A DNA stretch of 64,000 nt from an uncultured Methylocystaceae bacterium (GCA_903870245.1 CAIQCB010000052.1:62001-126000); one strand, 5' to 3'. Positions 25,423 to 36,285 are shown, numbered from the stretch's first letter. The notes: generated by a model from the sequence alone, not told the origin. Numbers and translations: made by a program.

Positions 25423-25632
25423 ATGGAAACTGGTGTCGTTAAATGGTTCAATGGCCAGAAAGGTTTTGGTTTCATTCAATCCGATTCAGGCGGGTCGGAT
25501 GTATTTGTTCACATTAGCGCGGTTGAGCGCGCTGGCTTGAACGGATTAAATGAAGGTCAAAAAGTCTCGTATGAGATAGTAGTTGATCGCCAGAGAGGCA
25601 AATCATCTGCTGAAAATCTGAAGACACTCTAA
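25423..25632 (+). CDS. cold-shock domain protein (CspA family)
   Basis: 69 residues, one cold-shock domain. RNP1 appears as KGFGFI and RNP2 as [15 protein letters not shown] at the start is typical. AAGGAAT lies at proper distance before the ATG. It binds single-stranded RNA/DNA and acts as an RNA chaperone. Followed after 81 bases by a small protein gene on the same strand. Confidence 0.95.
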   Translation: METGVVKWFNGQKGFGFIQSDSGGSDVFVHISAVERAGLNGLNEGQKVSYEIVVDRQRGKSSAENLKTL

Positions 25633-25713
25633 TATTCCTATTGCAAATTGGTGTTTGGCGACGAGAGTCGCCAAACACGACTTTTCGTCTCTTTAACAGA
25701 AAGAAGTCTTCCG

Positions 25714-25971
25714 ATGGACCCCTTTGATTTTGAGGCCGAAGCCGTTCTTTTTTTCAGGCAATCAGGCAAGGGACGCTCATACCCGCTGACAATACGTAGA
25801 TTTGAAAGGGCATGTGAGGCCATTCTCTTTGCTGCAGAGAATTTATCGCATTTTACAATTAAAGGATGCTCCATTGAAATCGGAGATATTCGCATCGACG
25901 GCAATGATGTTTACGACTTCTATCGACGGCCTGATTTTCCTCTGATCCGCCTGAACGAGGGTACGGCGTAG
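25714..25971 (+). CDS. small uncharacterised protein downstream of csp
   Basis: 85 residues from ATG 25714; an upstream in-frame extension to 25648 lacks a ribosome-binding site. The acidic/aromatic protein (FDFEAEAVLFF at the start, then RRFERACEAILFAAENL, and VYDFYRRPDFPL at the end) resembles small alphaproteobacterial hypothetical proteins that follow cold-shock genes, from memory only. No membrane segment. A shared transcript with the csp gene is likely. Confidence 0.65.
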   Translation: MDPFDFEAEAVLFFRQSGKGRSYPLTIRRFERACEAILFAAENLSHFTIKGCSIEIGDIRIDGNDVYDFYRRPDFPLIRLNEGTA

Positions 25972-26971
25972 AGTCACGGTTCAACCTCCGGTTGAAGGCC
26001 TGATCAAGCATAGTCGCCGCACAAGCTTTCTTCATTTTTTATTCGAAGATAATATCCGGATTGGTCTTAATTTTCAGCTCCGCGAGTCGCGTATGACTTA
26101 TATCTGCCGGCAGGAAAAGATTGAGAGCTTAATTTATTATCTCCAGGGGCAGCTCCAGTTTAACTTATCGATTTTCTGGTGTTTATAATTTCTATTTGAA
26201 ATTATCTTTCTGATATCAACCAATAAGGTCCTGATCGCCATCCTTAGCCCTCTCACGCAACTTACTACACAGCGGGCAAGCTTTGATGGCATCCACAACA
26301 TACAAACTCATTGCGGCTCATTCTGAACCGCCATGGTTGCAACTCCATCGTGTCTAACCCGGAGAGATACGCCGCAAATCCCCCATTCAAGTAATAACTT
26401 AGCGCCGGAAGACTCGTTAAGCCTGCAATAAGGAGCGGGCGGAAAGACGGACGGGTGTGGGCGCCGCATGGAGACTTAATATCACGGGATAAGACTGCGG
26501 ACGCTCTCACGATTTTGAACGTCACGTCAATAAAGTATGAACAGATGACCGAAAAACGATTGCAGGTCTGACGGTAAGCTAAGCCCTCCTAAGATCATCT
26601 CAATCCTATTGCCGCGCACCCATTGGCGGCTGGATTTAGGGGCCTGAGCCCAGAGAGAAGGGAACTCTCAGATCGGGAGATGATCGTGTTACGCTTCACT
26701 GTCCCGTGACTAGAGATCTGTCTTCTTTGCTTGTGGCTAAACAAAAACCCGGGACCGGAGCCGCTGTTTGTTGCGATTTTGTCGGGAAAGGCTCCCGCGC
26801 GGGATGGGGTCACGACAGCGCAATCGCGTGTGGCGGACGTCATTATCTTTTTGATCTGACATCGGCGCCGATCGCTGCAAAATTCCAGCGCTCGTTTTGT
26901 TTTCAACCCCGCACCCCGTATCTTGCGAGAAGAGCGCCGCCAGGAACGGCCGCATGTTCTGCAGGGATTGT
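25972..26971. other. 1-kb interval without a supported gene
   Basis: Frames of 86 residues (26265-26525, minus), 103 residues (26595-26906, minus) and 96 residues (26706-26996, plus) occur but overlap one another, have no motif and no clear ribosome-binding site. The sequence is of mixed composition and looks like decayed DNA next to the IS remnant. Confidence 0.6.
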
Positions 26972-27388
26972 TCAGCAGGGATTGCGACGATGGTAGCCAA
27001 ACAGAAAACCGAGCGGTTCGCTATGGCGCAATTTCGCGAGCGGACGGTCGAAGAAGATATTGCTGCCCGAATATGGATAGCCGAAATCGCATGTCGGATC
27101 GGCTGCCTGGGTCAGAGGCGCCTCTGCGACGCCGGCGGCGACCCTTAACTGACTGGTCTCGGCGTAATAGCTGCGCCCGTTGTAATCGACCCGGGTCCAG
27201 GCCGATCCGCCCGGCTCGGGAGCCAGCGCCGCGCCCACTGGCGCTGTCGCGAGTAGACGATAACGCGTTCCTGGTCCCGCCCGCAGCGGCAGAGCTTCTG
27301 AGATCGTCACAGTCTGGGCGCAGGCCTGAGAGATGTGTAAAAATGCCGAAAGCCCAGCCAAAATGGCCGCTCGGCGCAAAAAACGCAT
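26972..27388 (-). CDS. secreted SH3-domain-like protein
   Basis: 138 residues. The signal peptide (RRAAILAGLSAFLHISQACA) is followed by a bacterial SH3 domain containing LPLRAGPGTRYRLLATAP and WTRVDYNGRSYYAETSQL, and a short Cys-containing tail. The ATG lies in a TAATG overlap with the dapE stop, so the gene is translationally coupled to dapE. Bacterial SH3 domains usually bind peptidoglycan peptides, which would fit its position after DAP synthesis genes. Confidence 0.82.
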   Translation of the reverse strand: MRFLRRAAILAGLSAFLHISQACAQTVTISEALPLRAGPGTRYRLLATAPVGAALAPEPGGSAWTRVDYNGRSYYAETSQLRVAAGVAEAPLTQAADPTCDFGYPYSGSNIFFDRPLAKLRHSEPLGFLFGYHRRNPC

Positions 27389-28557
27389 TATGCCCTCGCT
27401 CCGGAGAAATAGGCTTCGATGATCCGCCGATATATCGCGCACAACGCATCGATGTCGGCAAGTCGCGCATGTTCGTTCACGGCGTGAATGGTTTCGTTGG
27501 TGAGGCCAAATTCCAGCGCCGGGCATTCCCGAATAATAAAACGCGCATCCGATGTGCCGCCGCTTGTCGAGAGCTCAGGCGTTACGCCAGTCACCTCGGT
27601 GACGGCGCGGGAGACCAGCGCCGAAAAATCGCCGGGTTGCGTTAAAAACGACACGGCGTTGCTCGGCATGAATTCAAGCTCCACCGCTGCATCGCCGGCG
27701 GCCTCCTCAACCATTGCGAGCAGATGCGTTTTCAGCGTTTCGAGGGTCCAGAGATCATTGAAGCGAACATTGAACTGCGCCTGCGCCCTTGCGGGAATGA
27801 CGTTCACCGCAGGATTGCCGATGTCGATTGAGGTCACCTCGAGATTGGAGCGATCGAAATGCGCAGTTCCCGCATCGAGGGGTTGCGCAGAGAGCGCGGC
27901 CACAATACGGGCAATGACCGGGGCAGGATTAGCCGCGCGATGTGGATAGGCGACATGCCCCTGCTTGCCAAGGACCTTGATCACGCCGTTCAGCGATCCG
28001 CGCCGACCGATCTTGATTGTGTCGCCAAGCGTCTCGACATTTGTCGGTTCGCCGACGATGCAATGATCGAAATGCTCGCCGCGGGCACGCGCCCAGTCAA
28101 GCATTTTGTTCGTGCCGTTGATCGAGGGTCCTTCCTCATCGCCGGTGATCAGGAAAGAGATCGCGCCGTTCGGGGCGCCGTGTGTGTGAATATAGTCGAT
28201 GGTCGCCGCGACAAAGGCGGCGATGGCGCCTTTCATGTCAGAGGCGCCGCGACCGTAAATGCGGCCATCGACGATGTCGGCGGCAAAAGGATCGTGACGC
28301 CAGCGCGCGATGTCCCCTGCCGGCACAACATCGGTGTGCCCGGCGAAGACGAGATGTGGCCGGCCTGTGCCCATCTTTGCGAAAAGATTATCGACATCAG
28401 GCGTGCCGACTTCGCTAAACCTCAGCCGATGCGTCTCGAACCCTGCCGATTGCAGCGCCGCTTCGATAACGGCGAGCGCGCCGGCGTCCTGGGGAGTGAC
28501 CGAGGGACAACGGATCAGATCGCGCGTCAACGCAACAGCGAGAGAAGAGCCGGTCAT
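27388..28557 (-). CDS. dapE: succinyl-diaminopimelate desuccinylase DapE
   Basis: 389 residues. Metal and catalytic motifs: FAGHTDVVPAGD (about 72-82; His74, Asp76), YGRGASDMKG (Asp107), TGDEEGP, and EFGLTNETIHAVNE (His near the C-terminus). It removes succinate to give LL-diaminopimelate for lysine and peptidoglycan. It overlaps the DUF805 gene by four bases upstream and the SH3 gene downstream. Confidence 0.97.
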   Translation of the reverse strand: MTGSSLAVALTRDLIRCPSVTPQDAGALAVIEAALQSAGFETHRLRFSEVGTPDVDNLFAKMGTGRPHLVFAGHTDVVPAGDIARWRHDPFAADIVDGRIYGRGASDMKGAIAAFVAATIDYIHTHGAPNGAISFLITGDEEGPSINGTNKMLDWARARGEHFDHCIVGEPTNVETLGDTIKIGRRGSLNGVIKVLGKQGHVAYPHRAANPAPVIARIVAALSAQPLDAGTAHFDRSNLEVTSIDIGNPAVNVIPARAQAQFNVRFNDLWTLETLKTHLLAMVEEAAGDAAVELEFMPSNAVSFLTQPGDFSALVSRAVTEVTGVTPELSTSGGTSDARFIIRECPALEFGLTNETIHAVNEHARLADIDALCAIYRRIIEAYFSGARA

Positions 28558-29032
28558 GGCGTCTTCGAGGGTTGCAAACCCAGTTCATACAGCGTCCAGA
28601 GCGCGATGCCGATGAGAATCGCGTCTGCGCCCCAGACCCAACCCCGCGCCATCGATTCGGCGACGCGGGGCTGCAACCAATGCGCCGCGCCGGCGAAGAG
28701 CGCTGCGAAAGGCGCAAGTCCGGCGAGGCCCACGGCGGGGGCGCGTCCACGGTCGCGGAATCGTTTTGCGGAGAGATTGACGTAACTCACGGCGACGATC
28801 AGCACGACGAAGGCGTAGAGGATTGCGAAAGCGTAGGCCAATACGGTCTGGGGAACGAAAAACGGGGTCGATGTGATATCGTGATCAGCGAAGGGAGCGA
28901 GAACCATCCAGATCAAGCCGAAGGGAACAAGAACAAGCGCCAGTCCGCGCACCCCGCGGAGCCATGTGTAAGAGTCAATACGACCCTGATCGCTGCGGTA
29001 GAGGAAATGAAACCGCTCGCTGTCCAATTGCG

Positions 29033-29036
<4 letters not shown>
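28554..29036 (-). CDS. DUF805-like membrane protein between dapD and dapE
   Basis: 160 residues with about four membrane segments ([18 protein letters not shown], then [19 protein letters not shown], and two more). The [12 protein letters not shown] segment after the second helix pair is the DUF805 hallmark. Function is unknown. It overlaps dapD and dapE by four bases each, so it is firmly embedded in the DAP operon. Confidence 0.85.
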
Positions 29037-29890
<854 letters not shown>

Positions 29891-30012
29891 AATGATCCCG
29901 TTTGTTCAGTAGGTCCGTGCGGTTTTTAGGCGCGTGGCGTGGGGAGTCAACCGCAGGCGTCGTCATTCGATCCTTGTCTGGCCGCAAATCCCCGCGTGTG
30001 TAATTCATGTCG

Positions 30013-31386
30013 TTAGGATGTCAGAGTTGACGCCCCAAAGTAGGGTTTGAACTGAGCCGCTCGTCGCAGGACATCCTGGGAATAGTTACGGCCTGTGGTG
30101 CGGGCGTCGACGTCCTCCCCCGCATTGATCGCACGTTCGACATTGCCGATACCGCAATTATAGGCTGCGATCGCGGCGCGCAGGGGATCAACGCCGGCGT
30201 AGCGCGCGCGGCGGAAATAATCGTAATTTTGTCCGAGAATATCCCCGCCGTAGGCGATATTGGCGGCTGGGTCGCGCCAGTCGCCCGTTTGGGCGAAAGG
30301 ATGAGATGCGTAGTCGATCTGCATCAACCCGCGCCCCCATCCTAAACCATCCGGCGGCATGCGACCGTTGCGCGGAGCCCAATCGCCGGTTCCGGCGGGT
30401 CCTTTCGGACGCAGGGCGAGCCCCCATAGCGACTCGCGCGAACCCACGCCGCAAATATACTCGGCGGGAATGCCGTGCTTCTGCGCCGCCCCCTGGATAT
30501 CAGGGGCGTATTGCAGAGCCTCGTTGATTTCTTCATTCGAGCTGTGAGCTGGCGGCGGCGGCGGTCGGGTCGGCGCAATGTCGTGGCTGGTAGGCGCCGG
30601 AGCTTCAGGGGCCGGCGCGGCGGCGGCCGTCTGATCGGGCGCGGCCGCCGGCATTGGCTGCCGTCTGGTCGAGATTGTATTGGTGAAACCCTCGATCACA
30701 TCGACGCCCATGTAACCGACGCTGGCCAGATAAAACAATACGTCGCTGGTGATGGTGGGCGCATTGAACACCTTTGGCGTCATTCCCCCGACAACGCCGG
30801 CGACAAAACCAATCATCAGACTTACCGCCAGACGACTCGCGGAGAAAGCATCCGCCTGGCTGGCGGAAGTTTGGGAATTGTCAGAGAGCTTTTTCAGCCC
30901 GACGATGGTGCGCGCGCCCTGCCCGACCATACCCATAATCCCGGACACCAGCAGCAGGATTAACGTCTGCGTGGGCGACTTGTCTCCGCTAAAGCCGAAA
31001 AACTGATCCTCGGCCGGGATCGCCGCGCCGGCTCTCATGGCGCCCGATGCGCCAGCAGGAGCGGAAACCGTCGGGGCGCGGGAAGCTGCGGGCGTTGCGG
31101 CGTTCGTGGGCGTCGCCGGCGATGCATCGAGTCGCGATCCGGGACTTTTCGTCAGATTGTCGATAGATTGTTGGAGGATCTGTAGCTCATCGTCGATCTT
31201 CTTGAGATCGGCGTCGTGATTTTGCGCCGCAGAAGCGTTTCCGACAGTCTCTGCGACCGGATGCGAGGGTTCAGCGCGACGAGCCGGCGACGCCGTCTGC
31301 GAGAGCGCGCTGTTTACGAAAATCAAAAGCCCGACAGCGGCCAGGCTGATAACCGGGACAATGCCCGGACGCCGGATCGTTTTCAT
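30013..31386 (-). CDS. membrane-anchored lytic transglycosylase (SLT/goose-lysozyme-like)
   Basis: 457 residues from an ATG with a perfect AAGGAG. An N-terminal signal/anchor, a coiled-coil-like DLKKIDDELQILQQSIDNL region and a Ser/Ala/Pro-rich linker precede two hydrophobic segments (about 150-245, TLILLLVSGIMGMVGQG and LAVSLMIGFVAGVVGGM); a second Pro-rich linker leads to the catalytic domain (about 300-445) with SRESLWGLAL (catalytic Glu), GRGLMQIDYASHPF and AIAAYNCGIGNVERA. It would cleave peptidoglycan glycan strands. The internal membrane block between linker and enzyme is unusual. Confidence 0.85.
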   Translation of the reverse strand: MKTIRRPGIVPVISLAAVGLLIFVNSALSQTASPARRAEPSHPVAETVGNASAAQNHDADLKKIDDELQILQQSIDNLTKSPGSRLDASPATPTNAATPAASRAPTVSAPAGASGAMRAGAAIPAEDQFFGFSGDKSPTQTLILLLVSGIMGMVGQGARTIVGLKKLSDNSQTSASQADAFSASRLAVSLMIGFVAGVVGGMTPKVFNAPTITSDVLFYLASVGYMGVDVIEGFTNTISTRRQPMPAAAPDQTAAAAPAPEAPAPTSHDIAPTRPPPPPAHSSNEEINEALQYAPDIQGAAQKHGIPAEYICGVGSRESLWGLALRPKGPAGTGDWAPRNGRMPPDGLGWGRGLMQIDYASHPFAQTGDWRDPAANIAYGGDILGQNYDYFRRARYAGVDPLRAAIAAYNCGIGNVERAINAGEDVDARTTGRNYSQDVLRRAAQFKPYFGASTLTS

Positions 31387-31488
31387 TTATAACTCCTTAA
31401 AATATGAATACATAGTCGAGCATGCGTCTTTTGCATAGCCATTGAAAGAAAGGCTGATAGCGGCGAGTTCGGTCGAAAATCGTCGTTT

Positions 31489-31511
31489 CGAACGATCTAC
31501 GCGATCGTTCG
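31489..31511 (-). terminator. inverted repeat at the nucleotidase stop, weak terminator
   Basis: CGAACGATC-TACGC-GATCGTTCG is a perfect 9-bp dyad covering the stop codon of the HAD gene. An overlapping alternative dyad (TCGAAA ... TTTCGA, 31473-31491) lies just downstream in the direction of transcription. No good T-run follows, so it is at best a weak terminator or mRNA end-stabilising structure. Confidence 0.35.
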
Positions 31512-32189
31512 TCGAAGAAAAGCCGCCAGATCGTCGGTGACGAAATCGACATGCGGCTGAGAGCCGTCCGATATCTCCCACGCCTCACGCTCCGGCGCTT
31601 CTCCCGGCGGCGGCGTCACCAGGACAGTCGTCATGCCGCGCGCATGCGGCACGATGAGATTGCGATCGATATCCTCGAAGAGGGCGGCGCGTTTCGGATC
31701 GACCTTCAGCCGCTCGAAGAAACGCTCATAGGCGCCTGCCTCCGGCTTGGCGACAAAATCGGCGGAGATGATGTCGAAAATATCCTCGAACAGATGATCG
31801 ATGCCCAGTTGTCTCGCCGTAGCGACGGCGTGATGACGCGAGCCATTGGTCAAAATCAGCTTCCGTCCCGGCAGCGCGGCGATCGCCGCCGCAAGGGAGT
31901 GATCGACTTCGAGCGAAGAGCGGTCGATATCATGCACAAATTCGAGATATCCATCGGCCTCGACCCGATGCTCCAGCATCAGACCGCGCAAAGTTGTGCC
32001 GTAGCGGTGATAATAATGTTTCTGCAAGGCGCGCAGGGATAACGCATCGAGACCAAAGAGACGCATCATGAACAGCGTGATGCGTGCGTCGATTTTTGGC
32101 CAGAGATCGGCTGTCTGCGGATAGAGCGTATTGTCGAGATCGAATACCCAGGTATCGATCCCCGCAAAACGCCCCGCAAGGCCGCTCAC
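31497..32189 (-). CDS. HAD-family pyrimidine 5'-nucleotidase
   Basis: 230 residues. Motif I is [12 protein letters not shown], motif [11 protein letters not shown], and the motif III/IV region includes FEDIDRNL; this is the SDT1/Phm8-like pyrimidine 5'-nucleotidase group of the HAD superfamily. It probably dephosphorylates UMP/CMP-type nucleotides. The ATG overlaps the argB stop by four bases, a pairing common in Hyphomicrobiales. Confidence 0.9.
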   Translation of the reverse strand: MSGLAGRFAGIDTWVFDLDNTLYPQTADLWPKIDARITLFMMRLFGLDALSLRALQKHYYHRYGTTLRGLMLEHRVEADGYLEFVHDIDRSSLEVDHSLAAAIAALPGRKLILTNGSRHHAVATARQLGIDHLFEDIFDIISADFVAKPEAGAYERFFERLKVDPKRAALFEDIDRNLIVPHARGMTTVLVTPPPGEAPEREAWEISDGSQPHVDFVTDDLAAFLRRTIA

Positions 32190-33055
32190 TTCGTGATCAG
32201 CGTGCCAGCGCCATGATCGGTCAATAATTCGATCAGCACCGCATGCGGCAGCTTGCCGTCGAGAATGACCACGCCCTCGACGCCGCGCTCAATCGCGTAA
32301 ATACAGGTCTCGACTTTGGGGATCATGCCGCCAGTAATCGTGCCGTCAGCAATGAGACCGGGAATATCGCCGACCTTGAGTTCATGGATCAGTTGCTTGT
32401 TCTTGTCGAGCACGCCCGGCACGTCGGTGAGAAACAGCAGGCGCTTGGCGCCGAGCGCGCCGGCGATGGCGCCGGCGAATGTATCCGCATTGATATTATA
32501 GCTCGCGCCGCCGGGGCCCTGGGCGACAGGGGCAAGCACCGGGATCAACTCGCGCCCCAGCACCTGATCGAGCACTGTGGTGTCGACGCGATCAGGCTCG
32601 CCGACATATCCGAGATCGACGCCATCGGACCGCTCCAGCTTCTTCGCGGTTAACATGCGGCCGTCCTTGCCCGTCAGGCCTATGGCGCGCCCGCCCTCCG
32701 AATTGATGTAGCCGACAATCTGTTTGTTGATTGATCCGGCAAGCACCATTTCGACGATTCCCATGGTCTCGCCATCCGTGATGCGCAGGCCATCGGCGAA
32801 TTTGGACTCGACCCCCAAACGATTGAGCATGGCGCCGATCTGTGGGCCGCCGCCATGAACGACGACGGGATTCACGCCGGATTGTTCAAGCAAAACCATA
32901 TCGCGGGAAAAATCACGCGCCACCCTGTCGTCGCCCATCGCGTGACCGCCGTATTTAACGACGACGATGGCTTCATCGTAGCGCAACATATGCGGCAACG
33001 CCTGCATGAGAATGCGAGCCTGCTGCAGCGCGTTGTCAACGGAATCGGTGGACAT
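32186..33055 (-). CDS. argB: acetylglutamate kinase ArgB
   Basis: 289 residues. The phosphate-binding VVKYGGHAM (about 32-40), [13 protein letters not shown] (66-78) and [15 protein letters not shown] mark N-acetyl-L-glutamate kinase, second step of arginine synthesis. GMIPKVETC near the C-terminus is the arginine-site type of segment. It lies 72 bases after engB and overlaps the nucleotidase gene. Confidence 0.97.
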   Translation of the reverse strand: MSTDSVDNALQQARILMQALPHMLRYDEAIVVVKYGGHAMGDDRVARDFSRDMVLLEQSGVNPVVVHGGGPQIGAMLNRLGVESKFADGLRITDGETMGIVEMVLAGSINKQIVGYINSEGGRAIGLTGKDGRMLTAKKLERSDGVDLGYVGEPDRVDTTVLDQVLGRELIPVLAPVAQGPGGASYNINADTFAGAIAGALGAKRLLFLTDVPGVLDKNKQLIHELKVGDIPGLIADGTITGGMIPKVETCIYAIERGVEGVVILDGKLPHAVLIELLTDHGAGTLITK

Positions 33056-33127
33056 TTCAGGCGATCCTCTGGGGCGGCGATCAGGAGTGGCGACGCCTTT
33101 CCACCTAGACCGCTCCGCACGACAGTT

Positions 33128-33793
33128 TCAAGACTTTCGTTCGTGCAGCAGCCTGGCGATAGCGGCGCGCAGCGTCGAGACGCCCTCGCCGGTCTGCGAC
33201 GAGGTGAAAATCAGCTCGGGATAGGCGGCCGGCCGCTTGCGCAGGGCCGCGAGAGTCTCCTCGACGACCAGACTCCGCTCGGCCAGCTTCACTTCGTCGT
33301 GTTTCGTCAAAATGACCTGATAGGAAACGGCCGCCTGGTCGAGAAGGTCGAACATCTCGTCGTCGACGGGTTTGACGCCACGACGGGCGTCGATGAGCAC
33401 AAAAACCCGTGCAAGTTGCGCCCTGCCGCGCAAGTAATCGCGCATCAGTTTCGACCAGCCGGCGATCTTCTCCTTGCCGACCGCAGCGTAGCCATAGCCC
33501 GGCATGTCGACAAGGCGCAGCTTCTCGTCACCGCCCGAGGCTCCGGCCAGGGAGAAAAAGTTCAACTGTTGCGTGCGACCCGGCGTATGAGAAACCCGCG
33601 CCAGCGTCTTGCGATTGGTCAGGGCGTTCAGCAAAGAAGATTTGCCAACATTGGAGCGTCCGGCAAAGGCGATTTCAGGCGCGCCGGCAGGCGGCAGATC
33701 CTTGACCGAAACGCTGGCGAATATGAAATCGCAGGGACCGGCGAAAAGCAGTCGCCCATCCTCGTCGAAATCAGCTTGTGTCATGCGTGTCAT
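33128..33793 (-). CDS. engB: ribosome biogenesis GTPase EngB (YihA/YsxC)
   Basis: 221 residues. G1 GRSNVGKSS (about 45-53), G3 VDMPGYG, and G4 TKHDEV (TKxD type) identify EngB, a GTPase for 50S subunit assembly. The start could be the ATG at 33793 or three codons later. It follows yidC by 56 bases, in the conserved rnpA-yidC-engB order. Confidence 0.95.
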   Translation of the reverse strand: MTRMTQADFDEDGRLLFAGPCDFIFASVSVKDLPPAGAPEIAFAGRSNVGKSSLLNALTNRKTLARVSHTPGRTQQLNFFSLAGASGGDEKLRLVDMPGYGYAAVGKEKIAGWSKLMRDYLRGRAQLARVFVLIDARRGVKPVDDEMFDLLDQAAVSYQVILTKHDEVKLAERSLVVEETLAALRKRPAAYPELIFTSSQTGEGVSTLRAAIARLLHERKS

Positions 33794-33849
33794 GAATTAC
33801 CGAAAACAACGCCGACGACCGCGCGCCCGACGCGGCCGCCGCGCACGCG

Positions 33850-35628
33850 TCAGGCCCGCTGGAACGTCTTGCGAAGATTATCCCACAATTCGAACTTCAC
33901 GCCGGCCCGGCTCATGATCACGCCCTGCTGGGTGATCGAAAGCAGATTGTTCCATGTCCAGTATATCACGAGGCCGGAAGCGAAGCCGCCCATGGTGAAA
34001 GTGAACATCAGCGGCATGTAGTTAAACATCACCTTCTGGACTTCGTCCGTCGGCTCCGGGTTCATCTTCATTTGCAGCCACATCGAAACGCCCATCAATA
34101 ACGGCCAGACGCCGAGCATGAGATAGGGACCGAAGATGGCGACATGGGTCGGGTCGAACGGCAACAGACCGAAAAGATTGAAAACATTTGTCGGATCGGG
34201 CGCGGAAAGATCCTTGATCCAGCCGAAGAAGGGCGCGTGACGCATCTCGATCGTCACAACGAGAACCTTGTAGAGCGAGAAAAACACCGGAATTTGCAAG
34301 AGCACGGGCAGACAGCCGCTGGCCGGATTGACTTTCTCGCGTTTGAAAAGCTCCATCTGCGCCATGTTGAAGGCGTGCTTGTCGTCGCCGTGCTTTTCCT
34401 TCAGCTCCTTGATCCTGGGCTGAATTTCTTTCATCTTGGCGATAGACTTGTAGCTTTTGTTGGCGAGCGGCAAGAAGGCCGTCTTGACGATCACCGTCAC
34501 CGCCAGAATGGCCAGGCCAAAATTGCCGAGCACTTTGTAGAGAAAGTCGATCAGCCGGAACATCGGCCGGGTGATAAAGTAAAACCATCCCCAGTCGATC
34601 AGCAGATCGAACCGTTTCAGACCGGGGTTCGCCTTATAGGCGTCGAGTGTGTCTACCTCCTTGGCGCCGGCGAAGACGTAGGAGGTTGTCGAGATCGTCG
34701 CATCTGGAGCCAACAGTTTGGGCTCGCTGCTTACTGCATCCGCTTGATAGGTTTTGACGCTGCCGCCCATGGAGAGGTAGCGCGCCTCCATAGACGCGTT
34801 TTGGTCGGGCGCGACAACGGCCCCCCAATATTTGTCCGTAAAGCCAACCCAGCCGCCGACTCCCTTGAAGGTTTTGGTGGCGTTGGCTTCCTTCTCCAGC
34901 TTATCGTAGGCCAGCTCTTCGCCCTTGTCGCCAATGACGCCGACAAAACCCTCGTGTAACGCGGCGTAACCGGCGGACGGCGGATGACCGACACGAATCA
35001 TGCGAGTAAAGGTGTAAAGCGAAACGGGCCGGCCAGACTTGTTCTCAACGCTGTCCTTGACCGCAAAGAGATATTCGTCATCGACTGAAATCACCCGTTT
35101 GAAGATCAGACCCTGACCATTGTCCCAGGTGAGCGTAAGAGGACGAGACGTCGTGAGCTTGTCGCTGTCGGCGATCCAGAGAGTTTCGGTTGTCGGCAAC
35201 GCCGGGGCGTTTTCGGTCGCAGCGGTCAGATAACCGATCTCGGCATAATAGGCCTCCGGACCGTTTTCCGGCGACAACAGAGTGATGAGCGGGCTCCCCG
35301 GATCGACGGTTTGACGGTAATGCTTGAGTGAAACATCGTCGATGCGGGCGCCCTTAAGCGCAATCGATCCTGCAATCGATTTGCTATCAATAATGACGCG
35401 CGGACTCTGCGCCAGCGCCATATCCCGGGTCTGGAGCGCGCGCTTGATGGTTTCGGCGACCGGCTTATCCGGCGCGCCCAGCGGCGTAATTTTAGCGAGG
35501 CGTTCTTGCTCGGCGAGAACTTTTTTCTGCCGATCCATCTCGGGAAAAGCGTAAAAATAATCCCACAGTCCGATGAAAATCATCGAAACGGCGGCGGCGA
35601 GCAGCATATTCCTGGTGTTCTCATTCAT
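33850..35628 (-). CDS. yidC: membrane protein insertase YidC
   Basis: 592 residues from ATG 35628; 35 further codons are open upstream but overlap rnpA. An N-terminal helix (MNENTRNMLLAAAVS) is followed by the large periplasmic beta domain (about 55-350) and the five-helix insertase core containing PVFFSLYKVLVVTIEM and SGLVIYWTWNN. It inserts and folds inner-membrane proteins with or without Sec. The first eight bases overlap rnpA. No yidD gene is present between the two, unlike in many bacteria. Confidence 0.97.
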   Translation of the reverse strand: MNENTRNMLLAAAVSMIFIGLWDYFYAFPEMDRQKKVLAEQERLAKITPLGAPDKPVAETIKRALQTRDMALAQSPRVIIDSKSIAGSIALKGARIDDVSLKHYRQTVDPGSPLITLLSPENGPEAYYAEIGYLTAATENAPALPTTETLWIADSDKLTTSRPLTLTWDNGQGLIFKRVISVDDEYLFAVKDSVENKSGRPVSLYTFTRMIRVGHPPSAGYAALHEGFVGVIGDKGEELAYDKLEKEANATKTFKGVGGWVGFTDKYWGAVVAPDQNASMEARYLSMGGSVKTYQADAVSSEPKLLAPDATISTTSYVFAGAKEVDTLDAYKANPGLKRFDLLIDWGWFYFITRPMFRLIDFLYKVLGNFGLAILAVTVIVKTAFLPLANKSYKSIAKMKEIQPRIKELKEKHGDDKHAFNMAQMELFKREKVNPASGCLPVLLQIPVFFSLYKVLVVTIEMRHAPFFGWIKDLSAPDPTNVFNLFGLLPFDPTHVAIFGPYLMLGVWPLLMGVSMWLQMKMNPEPTDEVQKVMFNYMPLMFTFTMGGFASGLVIYWTWNNLLSITQQGVIMSRAGVKFELWDNLRKTFQRA

Positions 35629-36115
35629 CGCGCGGAACGCCTGTTCTTTCTGTCTGGTTTCGCCGACCGCGCGCTGCTTTGCGGTCCTGCAACCGCGCAA
35701 AACCCTCGGCCATCTGCGATAGGATATCTGCAAAAGGCGCGTTCAGCGCCTCTCGCCGGGCTATGAATACGTAGTCCTGACCTGCGCGCGCGCCAAGTCC
35801 ACCAGGTCCGCCAAAGTCAGTTAGTGCGCCGCCGGCGCGCAAGGCCTCGCGTAAACGCCGTCGAATACGATTACGGCCGACGGCGTTTGCGACCTTCTTG
35901 GTGACGGTCAAACCAAATCTCGGAGGCGCGTCGACCGCGAGCGGCTCCATCGACGCCGGTCGAACCATCTGCTCCTGATCAACCATCTGGATGGTGAAAA
36001 GACGTCCAGAGGCGCGCAGACCGGATTTCGCTGCGAGCAGAAATTCACTTCGCCGGCGAAGGCGATGCGCAGAAAGGGGAGTGTGGGCTGAGCCGGCGGG
36101 GGCGTTCGTCGTCAT
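35621..36115 (-). CDS. rnpA: ribonuclease P protein component
   Basis: 164 residues. The RNR signature appears as VGRNRIRRRLREALR in FGLTVTKKVANAVGRNRIR, and HRLRRRSEFLLA is the usual start region. It is the protein cofactor of RNase P for tRNA 5' maturation. It lies 35 bases after rpmH and overlaps yidC. Confidence 0.95.
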   Translation of the reverse strand: MTTNAPAGSAHTPLSAHRLRRRSEFLLAAKSGLRASGRLFTIQMVDQEQMVRPASMEPLAVDAPPRFGLTVTKKVANAVGRNRIRRRLREALRAGGALTDFGGPGGLGARAGQDYVFIARREALNAPFADILSQMAEGFARLQDRKAARGRRNQTERTGVPRDE

Positions 36116-36150
36116 GTTGCCGTCCGGCCGACCAGCCGCCGCCGTATGCC

Positions 36151-36285
36151 TCAGGCGGACAGGCGCTTGCGACCACGCGCGCGGCGCGCGGCGATTACCT
36201 TGCGGCCGCCGACGGTTGCCATGCGCGCGCGAAAACCATGACGGCGCTTGCGCACGATTTTACTGGGTTGATAGGTCCGTTTCAC
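36151..36285 (-). CDS. rpmH: 50S ribosomal protein L34
   Basis: 44 residues: [17 protein letters not shown] at the start, then [17 protein letters not shown] and the basic end GRKRLSA, the complete L34 sequence. The start codon is GTG (36285-36283), with GGAGA six bases before it; there is no ATG that would preserve the N-terminus. It leads the rpmH-rnpA-yidC-engB-argB run. Confidence 0.96.
   Translation of the reverse strand: MKRTYQPSKIVRKRRHGFRARMATVGGRKVIAARRARGRKRLSA

Noticed and set aside
26265-26996. Three overlapping frames of 86-103 codons
   Set aside because: They overlap on both strands and have neither motif nor ribosome-binding site; probably decayed DNA.
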